DNA from: Chromatiaceae bacterium
GTDB taxonomy: Bacteria; Pseudomonadota; Gammaproteobacteria; Chromatiales; Chromatiaceae
Assembly (NCBI GenBank): GCA_024235395.1
Contig: JACKMK010000003.1
Location: 744,001-808,000 of the forward strand
DNA: 64,000 bases
Reading direction: 5' to 3'
Shown piece after piece: positions 17,811 through 26,216 of this stretch. Position numbers and translations under genes: made by a program. The notes under the pieces are model-generated. The model ran no database searches, had not been told where the DNA came from, and was given only the letters and a program-made list of their open reading frames with translations. Position 1 is the first letter of the stretch. Each line of letters starts with the position of its first letter.

Positions 17811-18815
17811 TCACCATTCTGAGACGCGCCTCCTACGTTGAATGTACAGGACTTCATCGCTGGGAACCGCAACTCCGAAGCTATGTGGCCTTAGAAGATG
17901 CTCCAGTCGAAGCACACTTACGGCATTCCTGTATTCCGACCATATGTCCTCAGGATCAAACCAGCCAGTTTGCATATGGCTGTCTAGAAAGTTGAGGAAC
18001 TGAGCTTTCGTCTCTGGCCGCTTGATTTGACCCAGCGCTCCCTGGAGGCCTCTCCGCCAAGCTGAATCAAGAAACAGTCTGTAGACGTAGCGGGCGCTAT
18101 CCAGAGCCGATGGATCGATACTGCAAACTACTTTGAGGCTAGAAAATGGGTTGTCGATGAATCCATCTAGTAGTTCAGAAAGTCCGATTCGGTTTCTCTC
18201 TCTGTAGCACGGCTTGACGCGTCCTTCGATTCTGGTCACGTGCGATCTGCGTGACACGCGCTCCCTGGTTTCATGGTCCCTCTGGTAAATGCGGAAGGAT
18301 CGCTGGCTGCTTCGCGAGCCAAGGCCGATACTTTCAACTCTCCCGTGGCTACCGGTGAAGAGCTGGCCCCTGCTGAGGCCTTTTCCTGCGACAAAGATGG
18401 AGTCACAAGAGAGTGGGTATACGTCGACCGAAAAATCAATCCTCGTGATTGCCGCGTTGTGCACCAGCGAGTCAAACGCCTCACCTAGGATTAGTCCCAA
18501 TGCTTCCCAAAGTGTGAGCATGGCGTCAGCCCCCACCTTGCGCGGATTGAACTCCACGGAGAGGAACGGTTGCCGTGTGCCTTGTTTGGGTTGCATCAAC
18601 AGTAGGACGGATGTTGGGTGGAGCGACCCGGGAATGGTCAATCGCCACCCTCGATTGTATCGGCGCCGGCCGGCTTCCCAGCCGCTGGACCTGATCCGGA
18701 GCTCTGATCCTTCACTCCAACTGGCAATATATTCTGCGAGTCCTCCATCCTCGTCCATATCCAAGACCAAAGTCAGCATGTCAATGAACATCGGTGTAAC
18801 TGTGGGCATGAGCAT
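17811..18815 (-). CDS. Replication initiation factor-like protein (Rep_trans type)
   Basis: 334 residues. The centre reads FLSVEFNPRKVGADAML and AAITRIDFSVDVYP, which resemble the HUH-less Rep_trans replication initiation factors of rolling-circle plasmids and small integrative elements, where the conserved RIDFSVD strand is a hallmark. Upstream methionines at 18815 and 18809 are both possible starts. Together with the AlpA-like and integrase genes it forms the replication/integration module, so the excised circle probably replicates. The family assignment is by motif memory and should be tested. Confidence 0.6.
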   Translation of the reverse strand: MLMPTVTPMFIDMLTLVLDMDEDGGLAEYIASWSEGSELRIRSSGWEAGRRRYNRGWRLTIPGSLHPTSVLLLMQPKQGTRQPFLSVEFNPRKVGADAMLTLWEALGLILGEAFDSLVHNAAITRIDFSVDVYPLSCDSIFVAGKGLSRGQLFTGSHGRVESIGLGSRSSQRSFRIYQRDHETRERVSRRSHVTRIEGRVKPCYRERNRIGLSELLDGFIDNPFSSLKVVCSIDPSALDSARYVYRLFLDSAWRRGLQGALGQIKRPETKAQFLNFLDSHMQTGWFDPEDIWSEYRNAVSVLRLEHLLRPHSFGVAVPSDEVLYIQRRRRVSEW

Positions 18816-18859
18816 ACCGGGTTCTGTATATATTTACGGCTATTAGTGGTTTTGCTTCG

Positions 18860-18997
18860 TTACTCCTCGTCGTCGTCCGTAAGTTCACAGAGCGAATAGT
18901 GCAACGGTTGCTCCTCTAAATACCGCAATCTGCCTCCGTGTGTTGCGATAGAAGTGAAATGGCCGCTTAGTAACAGGGGTTTTGTCGAATCTGTCAT
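18860..18997 (-). CDS. Small acidic-tailed hypothetical protein
   Basis: 45 codons starting at the ATG at 18997 and ending LTDDDEE. It lies in the gap between the AlpA-like and Rep-like genes, in the same direction, and may be translated in that operon. No family is recognised. The longer frame upstream to 19075 has no support. Confidence 0.4.
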   Translation of the reverse strand: MTDSTKPLLLSGHFTSIATHGGRLRYLEEQPLHYSLCELTDDDEE

Positions 18998-19087
18998 GCA
19001 AGTTTCCGCCGGTTCTGCCCGCATTCGCGGGTTGCAAACGTTTTGCGCCCGCTGCACTTCAATTTCGACGGGCAAGTCGGAGAGAGA

Positions 19088-19339
19088 TTAGTCGGCACTT
19101 TCTTGGGGTTCGCCGGTGCTATGCAACAGCGGGCGCTGGGTGAAGTATCTATGAAGTTCATCTTTTGGGTAGCGTACCGACCGCCCGATCTTTACGTAGG
19201 GAGGCCCACCGCCCGCCCAGCGTCTATACCGAAACCAGGCAACAGAAAAACCGTATACTTCTGATGCCTGGGTTTCAGTCACAAGTCGCGGTAGTGCTTC
19301 TGGGTCAGTGATCAGGGGCTTTCGAGCTGCTTTGGGCAT
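19088..19339 (-). CDS. AlpA/excisionase-like DNA-binding protein
   Basis: 83 residues with a MerR-like winged-helix: VTETQASEVYGFSVAWFRYRR, then GPPYVKIGRSVRYPKDEL, the wing typical of HTH_17/AlpA excisionases. Such proteins bend DNA at attachment sites and control integrase expression. It sits between the integrase (upstream, same strand) and the Rep-like gene, the usual place for a directionality factor. Confidence 0.82.
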   Translation of the reverse strand: MPKAARKPLITDPEALPRLVTETQASEVYGFSVAWFRYRRWAGGGPPYVKIGRSVRYPKDELHRYFTQRPLLHSTGEPQESAD

Positions 19340-19505
19340 AGCGACATCCTCACAACACGTGGTTATACCGTGCCTGCCCTATTGTGGGATCCGGTTTCGG
19401 CGATTAGGGGGCGGCAATATACACAGCCCCGCAGATAACCTAACGTTAAAGCAAATTTATGGGGGGGTCAATAAACTAAATAGCCCATAGCAGAACATCA
19501 TTACT

Positions 19506-20705
19506 TCATTCGACGAGTTTCAGTAGATGTTCCGAGATCATCTGCATCGGTTTGCGAAGTCTTGAAACATTTGTCACAACGTACCCTGCGGTAACGTCTC
19601 CTTTTGATAGTTTGTGATTTGCCAGGCGTTTTACCGTGTAGATCGAAATATCCAGCGACTCCGCTGTCGTGATGAAGGTCCTCCGCAGATCGTGGAGAGA
19701 GAAGTGAATGCCAGAGTTCTTTACAACAGATTCTTTGTGCCGGTTAATGTTGACGACGGGATGTGCCTCATCGCGTCCTGGAAACACGAAGTCGGATGTG
19801 GCCGAATCACGACGTGCCTGAAATATCGCTAGAAGATATTCGGGCAAAGGGAGGATATGGGGTGTTCTGTTCTTTGTATCAGGCACCGTCAGAGTGTTCT
19901 CTGCGAAGTCTATATTTTCCCAACGAAGGTTCCTCGCTTCGTCTCGACGCAAGCCTGTGAATACCAAAGTCCGCAGCAGGTCTCGTGCAACGCTGCCGTA
20001 ACTATTCGGATCTTCGTCGCCCAAAGCTAGCACTGCTTCGAACCAGGCTTTAAAGCCGCTTTCCTTGATAACCGTCTGTTTGCGGTCCACTGGGTACCAC
20101 GACTTCGTATCGGAGAGACGTTGCACGGGGTTTGCGGTTAGAATTGGTTGCTCACCGTCTCCCGTGTAGCGAGCTGTGGCGAAATTCAATACCGCCCTCA
20201 GAACCCGCATCGCATTGTTCGCTCTCGCTTTGCTTCTCTGGCCGAGTTCACGATAGCGATGTTCAACCATTGATCTAGTGATGGTCGTTATGGGTACCTT
20301 CTGCCAGTCCGGAAATGCCTCACGCATGACACGTCGGTAATCGAAAACCGTATTCGGCTTGAGAGTCCTCGTTTCGAGGTACTCCCCGAACGCTTGGCAT
20401 AGCTGAACTGACTCCGCGAGTGCGCGCCGCTTCTCCGCAAGCGGGTCTACACCAGAAGCAATTTTTCCAAGGAGTTGTTGCGCCAGTTTGCGGGCTTGGT
20501 CGACCGTAAGTGCAGGATAACTGCCAATCGTGTTTCTGCGCGTCTTCCTTCCGATACGCTTTTCGACAATGAACGACTTGGCCCCGCGTGCGGTGACTCT
20601 CAAGCCGAACCCTTTCAACTGGGTGTCCCGATAGAACTCTTGATCCTTGTTGACCGGCGGTAGTGCCTTATCCACCATCGTCTTTGTCAGCTTGACTTCG
20701 GGCAT
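19506..20705 (-). CDS. Tyrosine-recombinase integrase of the element
   Basis: 399 residues of the P4-like family (N-terminal DUF4102 arm-binding domain with DTQLKGFGLRVTARGAKSF). Catalytic residues are visible as FTGLRRDEARNLRW (first Arg), LHDLRRTF (His-x-x-Arg) and ANHKLSKGDVTAGYV, with the tyrosine nucleophile in GYV. It begins about 140 bases from attR and reads into the element, the standard arrangement at tRNA sites. It appears intact. Confidence 0.96.
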   Translation of the reverse strand: MPEVKLTKTMVDKALPPVNKDQEFYRDTQLKGFGLRVTARGAKSFIVEKRIGRKTRRNTIGSYPALTVDQARKLAQQLLGKIASGVDPLAEKRRALAESVQLCQAFGEYLETRTLKPNTVFDYRRVMREAFPDWQKVPITTITRSMVEHRYRELGQRSKARANNAMRVLRAVLNFATARYTGDGEQPILTANPVQRLSDTKSWYPVDRKQTVIKESGFKAWFEAVLALGDEDPNSYGSVARDLLRTLVFTGLRRDEARNLRWENIDFAENTLTVPDTKNRTPHILPLPEYLLAIFQARRDSATSDFVFPGRDEAHPVVNINRHKESVVKNSGIHFSLHDLRRTFITTAESLDISIYTVKRLANHKLSKGDVTAGYVVTNVSRLRKPMQMISEHLLKLVE

Positions 20706-20724
20706 GTGTAGACACTATGTAGGC
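20705..20724 (+). promoter_or_regulatory. Possible arm site next to the integrase start
   Basis: TGTGTAGAC (20705-20713) followed by ATGTAGGC (20717-20724). The same two words occur beside attL. They overlap the start of the integrase gene, where binding could also regulate transcription. The 120 bases from here to attR are AT-rich and hold no gene. Confidence 0.4.
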
Positions 20725-20843
20725 AGCGTAAATCAAAAAGCTCAGTAATCCTTAATGGAAAGGATATACCAAAAGGAACGATAAATCAGCTAGATATGTG
20801 GAATTTGGTAATGCTTAGCAAGTTGTAGAGTTGGCGGTACTGA

Positions 20844-20890
<47 letters not shown>

Positions 20891-20975
20891 ATCAATTCAA
20901 AGACATAAGCGGTTTCTGCTTTTTAGTCCCTGTGTCACTCGGTACATTTTCGGTACACCTGTACCGGAAGCGGCC

Positions 20976-21240
20976 GTGGCGACCATCACGAAAACACCGT
21001 CGAACGCCTGGAAGGCCGTCATTCGCAAACGCGGCTGGCCGGTGACCATCAAAACTTTTCCCACCAAGCGCGACGCGGCCGACTGGGCGCGCAGCACCGA
21101 GGACGAAATGGTGCGTGGCGTGTACATCAATCGTGCCGGTGCCGAGAGGCTGCTGTTCGACAAGGCGCTGGAGCGTTTCCTGGCCGAGGTGTCCGCCAGC
21201 AAGCGGACGAGCACCGCCTATTGCCTGAAATCGCTATTCT
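20976..21240 (+). pseudogene. Truncated integrase of an earlier element
   Basis: From the ATG at 20976, the frame encodes the arm-binding N-terminus of another tyrosine recombinase: MATITKTPSNAWKAVIRKRG, then TFPTKRDAADWARSTEDEMV. Similarity stops near codon 85-90 (FLAEVSASKRTSTAY) and no catalytic domain follows. It reads away from the tRNA, unlike the active integrase, so it belonged to a different element that used the same site. The remaining sequence to 21420 shows nothing recognisable. Confidence 0.8.
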
Positions 21241-21420
21241 TCACCGGTAATGTGCCTGTTCATGCAACATTGGGGCTAGCGACCTCGCTACACCCTCCAG
21301 GGAGCGCAGCGAACGAGCGGGTGCACAGATCGTTGTTCCACGAACGGGGCACCTGCCAGCGGCCTTCTCGACCGGGACGGGGAGCGCGGATCAGTGGCAG
21401 GGGCGGGCGCGATTCGTGGA

Positions 21421-24141
21421 TTAAAGGCGCGTAACGATGGTCTGCCGCCGTACCGACGTAATCCGCCGCTCCAACATCACCACCTGGTCCTCGATATGCA
21501 CCTCGGCGCTGAATCCACGTTTGCGGAAGGTGTCCAACATGCGCCTATTTTCCGGGTCCGTCTCGGCCACGATCCGTTCGATCCCCCATCCGGCGGCCAG
21601 TTCGAGACAGTAATCCAGCAGGGTCCCGCCGATCTTCCGCCCCTGCCAGGGGTCGGACACCAGCACCGCGAATTCGGCCGTCTCGTGATTGGCGTCGGCA
21701 ATCAGTTGGGCGACCCCGGCAAGCTCGCGGTAACCACGCGCCTCTGTCTCGGCAACGATGGCAATCTGGCGCTCGTAGTCGATTACGCAATGCTCTATCG
21801 CCATTTGGTGCGTTGGCCTCTTGAACAAGGAGCGGAAGCGGAAGCGGATCGATTCGGGCGAGGAGTCCGCGACCATGCTATGCCACATCGGCTCGTCCTC
21901 GGCACGCACCGAGCGAAGCGTGATGGCGGCACCGTCCTCGCTCCGGCCATGGCGGACGTACTCTTCCGGACACGGCCGGATGGCCAAGTGGGGATACAGG
22001 TCGCGCCCGTCGATTGGCAGGTTCTTGTCCAGCACCATGGCGGCATCCAATGCCGTCACCCCATCTACGGTGACCAGCAGCGGATTGACATCGAATTCCT
22101 TTATCTCCGGGTAATCGGCGATCAGCAGGGAGAACCGGATAATGGCCTCAATCAGCCGGTCCAGGTGCAGCGCGGGCCGACCCCGGTAACCGTTCAGCAG
22201 CGGCCAGAAACGCAAAGACTCCAGCATGCGGCGGACATGGCGCTCGTTGAGCGGCGGCAGCCCCACGACACGGTCGCGGAGGACGCCCGTCGCAACGCCG
22301 CCCATACCGACCATGATCACGGCGCCGAAGGTCGGGTCTTTCTTGGCGCCGAGAATGAGTTCGAGCCCGTATTCGGCGGTGACCATCTTCTGTACCGACA
22401 CGCCCTTGATCGAGGCGCCCGTACAGCGGGCCTGACTCTCGCAGACTATACCCTTGTAGGCCGCGCGCACCGCGGCCGCATCGCCGAGATTGAGCTGGAC
22501 ACCGCCGACGTCGAGCTTGTGCAGGATGTTCGGTGAAAGGACCTTGAGAACCACTGGATAACCGATCCGTTCCGCGACGGCCACCGCCTCATCTTCGTCC
22601 GTGGCGACACAGGTCTCGCACACCGGTATTTGGTAGGCACGCAGAAAGCTCTTGGCCTGGTTCTCGGTCAGGTAGCCCTCGCCCCGGGATAGCAGGGGTT
22701 GCAGGCGCTTGCGCAGATTGCGCCGGTTCAGGCCGATAGGAACGGGGATCTCGCGCGGGGTTTCATACAGGGAACCGAGGTTGCGCGCATAAGACACGAG
22801 ATGCATGAACGCCCGAACCGCCTGCTCGGGTGACGGGTGGGTGGGCAGGCCTGCCTCGTTGAGAACCTGCACGGCGCGGCGAACCTGCTCGCCTCCCATC
22901 CACGCGGCCAGCACGGGGATGTGCGATCGCGCCGAGACCTGGGCCACGACACGTGCCGTGTCCGTTGCGTCGCTGCCCGACTGGATCGCAAAGATCACGA
23001 GCAGACCGTCGATGTTCTTGTCTGCCAGGAGCACGGGCAGGACCTGTTCGTAACGCTCGGGGGGAGCACTGTCGAGGAGGTCCACCGGGTTTCGATGCGA
23101 CCCCACCGGCGGCAGGATCTCTTCAAGCCGGGCCACGGTCTCCTCGCCGAGTTCCGCCAACACGCCACCGCGGGAGATGAGCGCGTCCGCGGCGATGATC
23201 GCGGGACCTCCGGCGTTGCTGACGACGGCCAGGCGCGCGCCCTTGGGCAGGCGCTGGGATGCCAGCAGCTCGGCGACATCGAAGACGTCATCGAGCTCGG
23301 GGACACGCACAATCCCGCAGCGCTGGAGCGCGGCATCGTAGACGGCGTCCTCGGCGACCATGGCACCCGTATGCGAGGCGACGGCCTGGGCGGATTCGGC
23401 GAATCGCCCGGCCTTGTATGCGACGATGGGCTTGGTGAGGGCGAACGCACGGGCCGCGGACATAAAACGTCTGGCGGCGTCGATGGTCTGGACGTAGAGG
23501 ATGATCGCGCGCGTCTCCGGATCGTTGCCGAAGTAATCGATGAGATCACCCCAGCCGACGTCGATGCAGTTGCCCGGCGCGATGAACGTCGAGAAACCGA
23601 TGCCGCGCTCGGTGGCCCAGTCCATCATCGAGTTGCACAAGGCCCTGGACTCGGAAATGAAGGCCAGGTGGCCCGCCTTGGGCATCGCCACGGCGTGACT
23701 GGCGTTGAGCCCCAGCGCCGGGCGGATGATTCCCAGGGAATTCGGGCCCACGACCCGCATGCCAGGGTAGCGGGCGACGACACGATTCAGTTCCTGCTCG
23801 ATCAGGCGACCCCTTTCACCGGCCTCACGGAACCCGCCTGAAAGGATCAGCACGCCGACGATGCCGGCCTCGCCACAGCGCTCGACCGCCGTGGGCACGG
23901 TCGCCGCCGGCCCACAGATGATGGCCAGGTCCGGGACCTTGGGCAGCACCGATACGTCGCTGTAGGTCGCGATGCCGTGGATCGCCTCGCATTCCTGGCT
24001 GACCGGATAGACCACCCCCTCGAACCCCCCGTTTAGGATGTTGCGCAGGCATTGGCGACCCAGATTGTCCGGCCTGTCGCAGCCCCCCAACAGGGCGATG
24101 CGACGTGGTTTGAACAGTTTTTCCAGATTGCGGACGGCCAT
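21421..24141 (-). CDS. Pat-type protein lysine acetyltransferase (acyl-CoA synthetase-GNAT fusion)
   Basis: 906 residues from the ATG at 24141. The N-terminal part is an NDP-forming acyl-CoA synthetase: a CoA-binding Rossmann domain (IALLGGCDRPDNLG), a ligase-CoA domain (SHTGAMVAEDAV) and an ATP-grasp domain (VVLKVLSPNILHKLDVGGV). The last 160 residues form a GNAT acetyltransferase (LVSDPWQGRKIGGTLLD, the acetyl-CoA loop). This order is that of bacterial Pat/YfiQ, which acetylates and inactivates AMP-forming acyl-CoA synthetases. An upstream ATG at 24216 would add 25 arginine-rich residues without family support. Confidence 0.9.
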   Translation of the reverse strand: MAVRNLEKLFKPRRIALLGGCDRPDNLGRQCLRNILNGGFEGVVYPVSQECEAIHGIATYSDVSVLPKVPDLAIICGPAATVPTAVERCGEAGIVGVLILSGGFREAGERGRLIEQELNRVVARYPGMRVVGPNSLGIIRPALGLNASHAVAMPKAGHLAFISESRALCNSMMDWATERGIGFSTFIAPGNCIDVGWGDLIDYFGNDPETRAIILYVQTIDAARRFMSAARAFALTKPIVAYKAGRFAESAQAVASHTGAMVAEDAVYDAALQRCGIVRVPELDDVFDVAELLASQRLPKGARLAVVSNAGGPAIIAADALISRGGVLAELGEETVARLEEILPPVGSHRNPVDLLDSAPPERYEQVLPVLLADKNIDGLLVIFAIQSGSDATDTARVVAQVSARSHIPVLAAWMGGEQVRRAVQVLNEAGLPTHPSPEQAVRAFMHLVSYARNLGSLYETPREIPVPIGLNRRNLRKRLQPLLSRGEGYLTENQAKSFLRAYQIPVCETCVATDEDEAVAVAERIGYPVVLKVLSPNILHKLDVGGVQLNLGDAAAVRAAYKGIVCESQARCTGASIKGVSVQKMVTAEYGLELILGAKKDPTFGAVIMVGMGGVATGVLRDRVVGLPPLNERHVRRMLESLRFWPLLNGYRGRPALHLDRLIEAIIRFSLLIADYPEIKEFDVNPLLVTVDGVTALDAAMVLDKNLPIDGRDLYPHLAIRPCPEEYVRHGRSEDGAAITLRSVRAEDEPMWHSMVADSSPESIRFRFRSLFKRPTHQMAIEHCVIDYERQIAIVAETEARGYRELAGVAQLIADANHETAEFAVLVSDPWQGRKIGGTLLDYCLELAAGWGIERIVAETDPENRRMLDTFRKRGFSAEVHIEDQVVMLERRITSVRRQTIVTRL

Positions 24142-24941
24142 GGGTTTCCTCCGCCGACGGCAGGTCGGGGATTCGGAGCGGAGTCCACGCGGACCGGCGT
24201 GGAACGTCCGGGGCAATATAAGCCCTAGGCGACACCGACAGAATCATTGCCTCACGCCCCCCTTTGGCCGGTCCGGCCGCGGTTCGTTGTCCTGGCGACG
24301 CTTCCCGGCGCGAGGTGGAACGGTGGGACAGGCGGCCCGTCCCCCGGGGGCAGCCGGCGCTGACCGGTGCCGCGAAAGCCGGAACGGCGCGTGGATGCCG
24401 GGCATCAGGCGCTTGGCGCTGCGATGGAATGGCTTGATGCAGTAGCAGGCCGACGGCAGACCGATGCATGTCCACGAGGGGCCTGCGCGCGACGGACGAG
24501 AGTACCGCAAGCGGGTTTTCGGTATCGACGTCGAGACCTGCCCGGCCTGCGGCGGTGCGGATCATCGCGTGCATTGAGGATCCGGCGGTCATCGAGAAGC
24601 ACTTCGCCCACCTGGATGCGAAAGCGTTGGAGCCGATGTCCCGCTGCGGCCGCCGTGCCGGGCGCCGCCGCAGCGGGAGCTGTTCGACGAGACGGGGTGA
24701 CCCCAGAATGCCTTCGTTTGGGCACAGCCGTCCCGCTGAATGCCCGCGGCTGTTTCGCCACGCGGTCGGTACCTGGCCGCTTGCCCGCGTTCCGCGACAT
24801 CCGGATTGATCCAATCCGCTGATTGGTCCGTATACCTGTTACGAAAGCGCGTTAAAGGCGCCGTCAAGCGACTTTGGAGTCGCTGTCGTCCGCACCTGAA
24901 TAGCGACTCAACGACAATCAAACAGTGAAGGGAGGCTCCCA
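24142..24941. other. Intergenic region with transposon debris
   Basis: About 800 bases between the Pat-type gene and the 24942 gene. The middle holds remains of an IS91-type transposase (listed separately). The rest shows no believable gene. Confidence 0.6.
24460..24700 (+). pseudogene. IS91-family transposase C-terminal remnant
   Basis: Three reading frames together give the usual C-terminus: RKRVFGIDVETCPACGG, then VRIIACIEDPAVIEKHFAHL, then APPQRELFDETG followed by a stop at 24700. The pieces are separated by frameshifts, so this is debris. The N-terminal catalytic part is absent. Confidence 0.8.
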
Positions 24942-25346
24942 GTGTCCACCGAAAGAAACAACATTCCAGTGCCAAAGAACGGCGCTGCTCCTCTGGTGAT
25001 GCTCATCATGCTGATGCTCAGCGTTCCGGTGAACGCCGAAGACCTCGTCCGCGAACTGCAGAGTGCGCGCCAGGGGTTTGCGCCCAGCCTCAGTCCCAGT
25101 CAGGTCTACGTGGTCAAGCAAGGCGGGACAACTGCAACGCCAGTGAATCCCATTGGGGCGGTCGTCGCCGAGTACCCAAGCTGCGTCTGCACCAACCTCG
25201 CGAACGTTTCGGTCATCTGCGAGGATTGCGACAAGGAAACGCAAGTGGATTATTGCTACACGCACGACCGCGCCTGCCAGGATGCCGCACTGAGAGGCGG
25301 TATTCGCGAACACGACAGTTTTTTCTGTACGACTCTTGCCGAGTAG
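24942..25346 (+). CDS. Exported cysteine-rich hypothetical protein
   Basis: 134 residues with a GTG start at 24942 preceded by GGGAGG. A hydrophobic stretch PLVMLIMLMLSVPVNA at about 17-33 looks like a signal peptide. The mature part has eight cysteines, including YPSCVC and CEDCD, and could bind metal or form disulfides. No family is recognised. It stands alone after transposon debris. Confidence 0.6.
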   Translation: MSTERNNIPVPKNGAAPLVMLIMLMLSVPVNAEDLVRELQSARQGFAPSLSPSQVYVVKQGGTTATPVNPIGAVVAEYPSCVCTNLANVSVICEDCDKETQVDYCYTHDRACQDAALRGGIREHDSFFCTTLAE

Positions 25347-25460
25347 ATTGCATTGTGGGGCGGCGGGACTGGGGGGATACAGCAAGGGGCGCGCGTAGAA
25401 CGGATGTCTCAACGACGACCCCACCCTGGGCTGTGAAGTCGGCGCCAGTGCCCCTTTGCG

Positions 25461-26162
25461 CTAGACAATCACGTCAGAAGTGCAGCCGTCGAGGTCTGGA
25501 TGAACGTGCCACTGGTGCTCCGGCCGCGCCTGGTTGGCGAGGGTCGCGTCGGCACGCGCCGCTTCTAACTGCTTGCGCACCCGCAGGATGACGTCTGGCG
25601 GCGGGGGATTTCCTCCCTCGCCACACTCGAAGTCGGTCCAGTCCCCCTTCCAGCATCCGACCTTCATCGCGACCTTGATCGGGTGGATCTCGTTCCACCC
25701 CTCATGCAGCGTGTCGAAGACCCAGGTCCCCCACACGTAGATCACGTCCGCACCGGCACCGAGTCCGCCTTTGGCATCCGTGTTCCCATGCAGTTCCGGT
25801 ACACCGACACCGGACGGTGAACCGGCGTCAGTGTTTCCCACCACCGCACCGACGACCATCAGTAGTGCCGCCACGAGCGCGAGAAACAGGGCGATCGCCT
25901 GGGAGAGTGGAAACGGGATCAGGCATGCGACAAGGGCGGCCCAGGCTATGCCCATGGCGGCATTGGCGGCCTGCAGGAGGACATGGTTGCCCGCGCCCTC
26001 GAACTCCGCATGCAGGATCGCAGACTCGGTGCCGGTCACCTGATCGCGCGCGGAATGCCCGGGCGCCTGCCGGCGGAACCCGGCGGCAATGCGCGTGGCT
26101 TGATATTTCGACGTGTCTGCCGCTAGAGTCGGCTCGGCATGCAGTGCCGCCCAAAGTGGCAC
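25461..26162 (-). CDS. Hypothetical membrane protein
   Basis: Up to 233 residues. Two adjacent hydrophobic segments (AAMGIAWAALVACLIPF and AIALFLALVAALLMVVGAVV, about 88-128) are followed by a hydrophilic tail with VIYVWGTWVFD and WHVHPDLD. Three possible starts exist upstream and the exact one is unclear. It is divergent from the exported dikinase-like gene, 54 bases away. No family is recognised. Confidence 0.55.
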   Translation of the reverse strand: MPLWAALHAEPTLAADTSKYQATRIAAGFRRQAPGHSARDQVTGTESAILHAEFEGAGNHVLLQAANAAMGIAWAALVACLIPFPLSQAIALFLALVAALLMVVGAVVGNTDAGSPSGVGVPELHGNTDAKGGLGAGADVIYVWGTWVFDTLHEGWNEIHPIKVAMKVGCWKGDWTDFECGEGGNPPPPDVILRVRKQLEAARADATLANQARPEHQWHVHPDLDGCTSDVIV

Positions 26163-26216
26163 AACTCAACGAGAAGCACCCGCCCCCGTAGCCAGCTCCT
26201 AAACGGTTCGCACACC

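Noticed and set aside
21394..22536. A 380-codon plus-strand open frame opposite the Pat-type gene
   Set aside because: It is an antisense shadow of a GC-rich gene; its translation is rich in arginine, histidine, glutamine and valine with no domain, whereas the minus strand encodes a full Pat-type protein.
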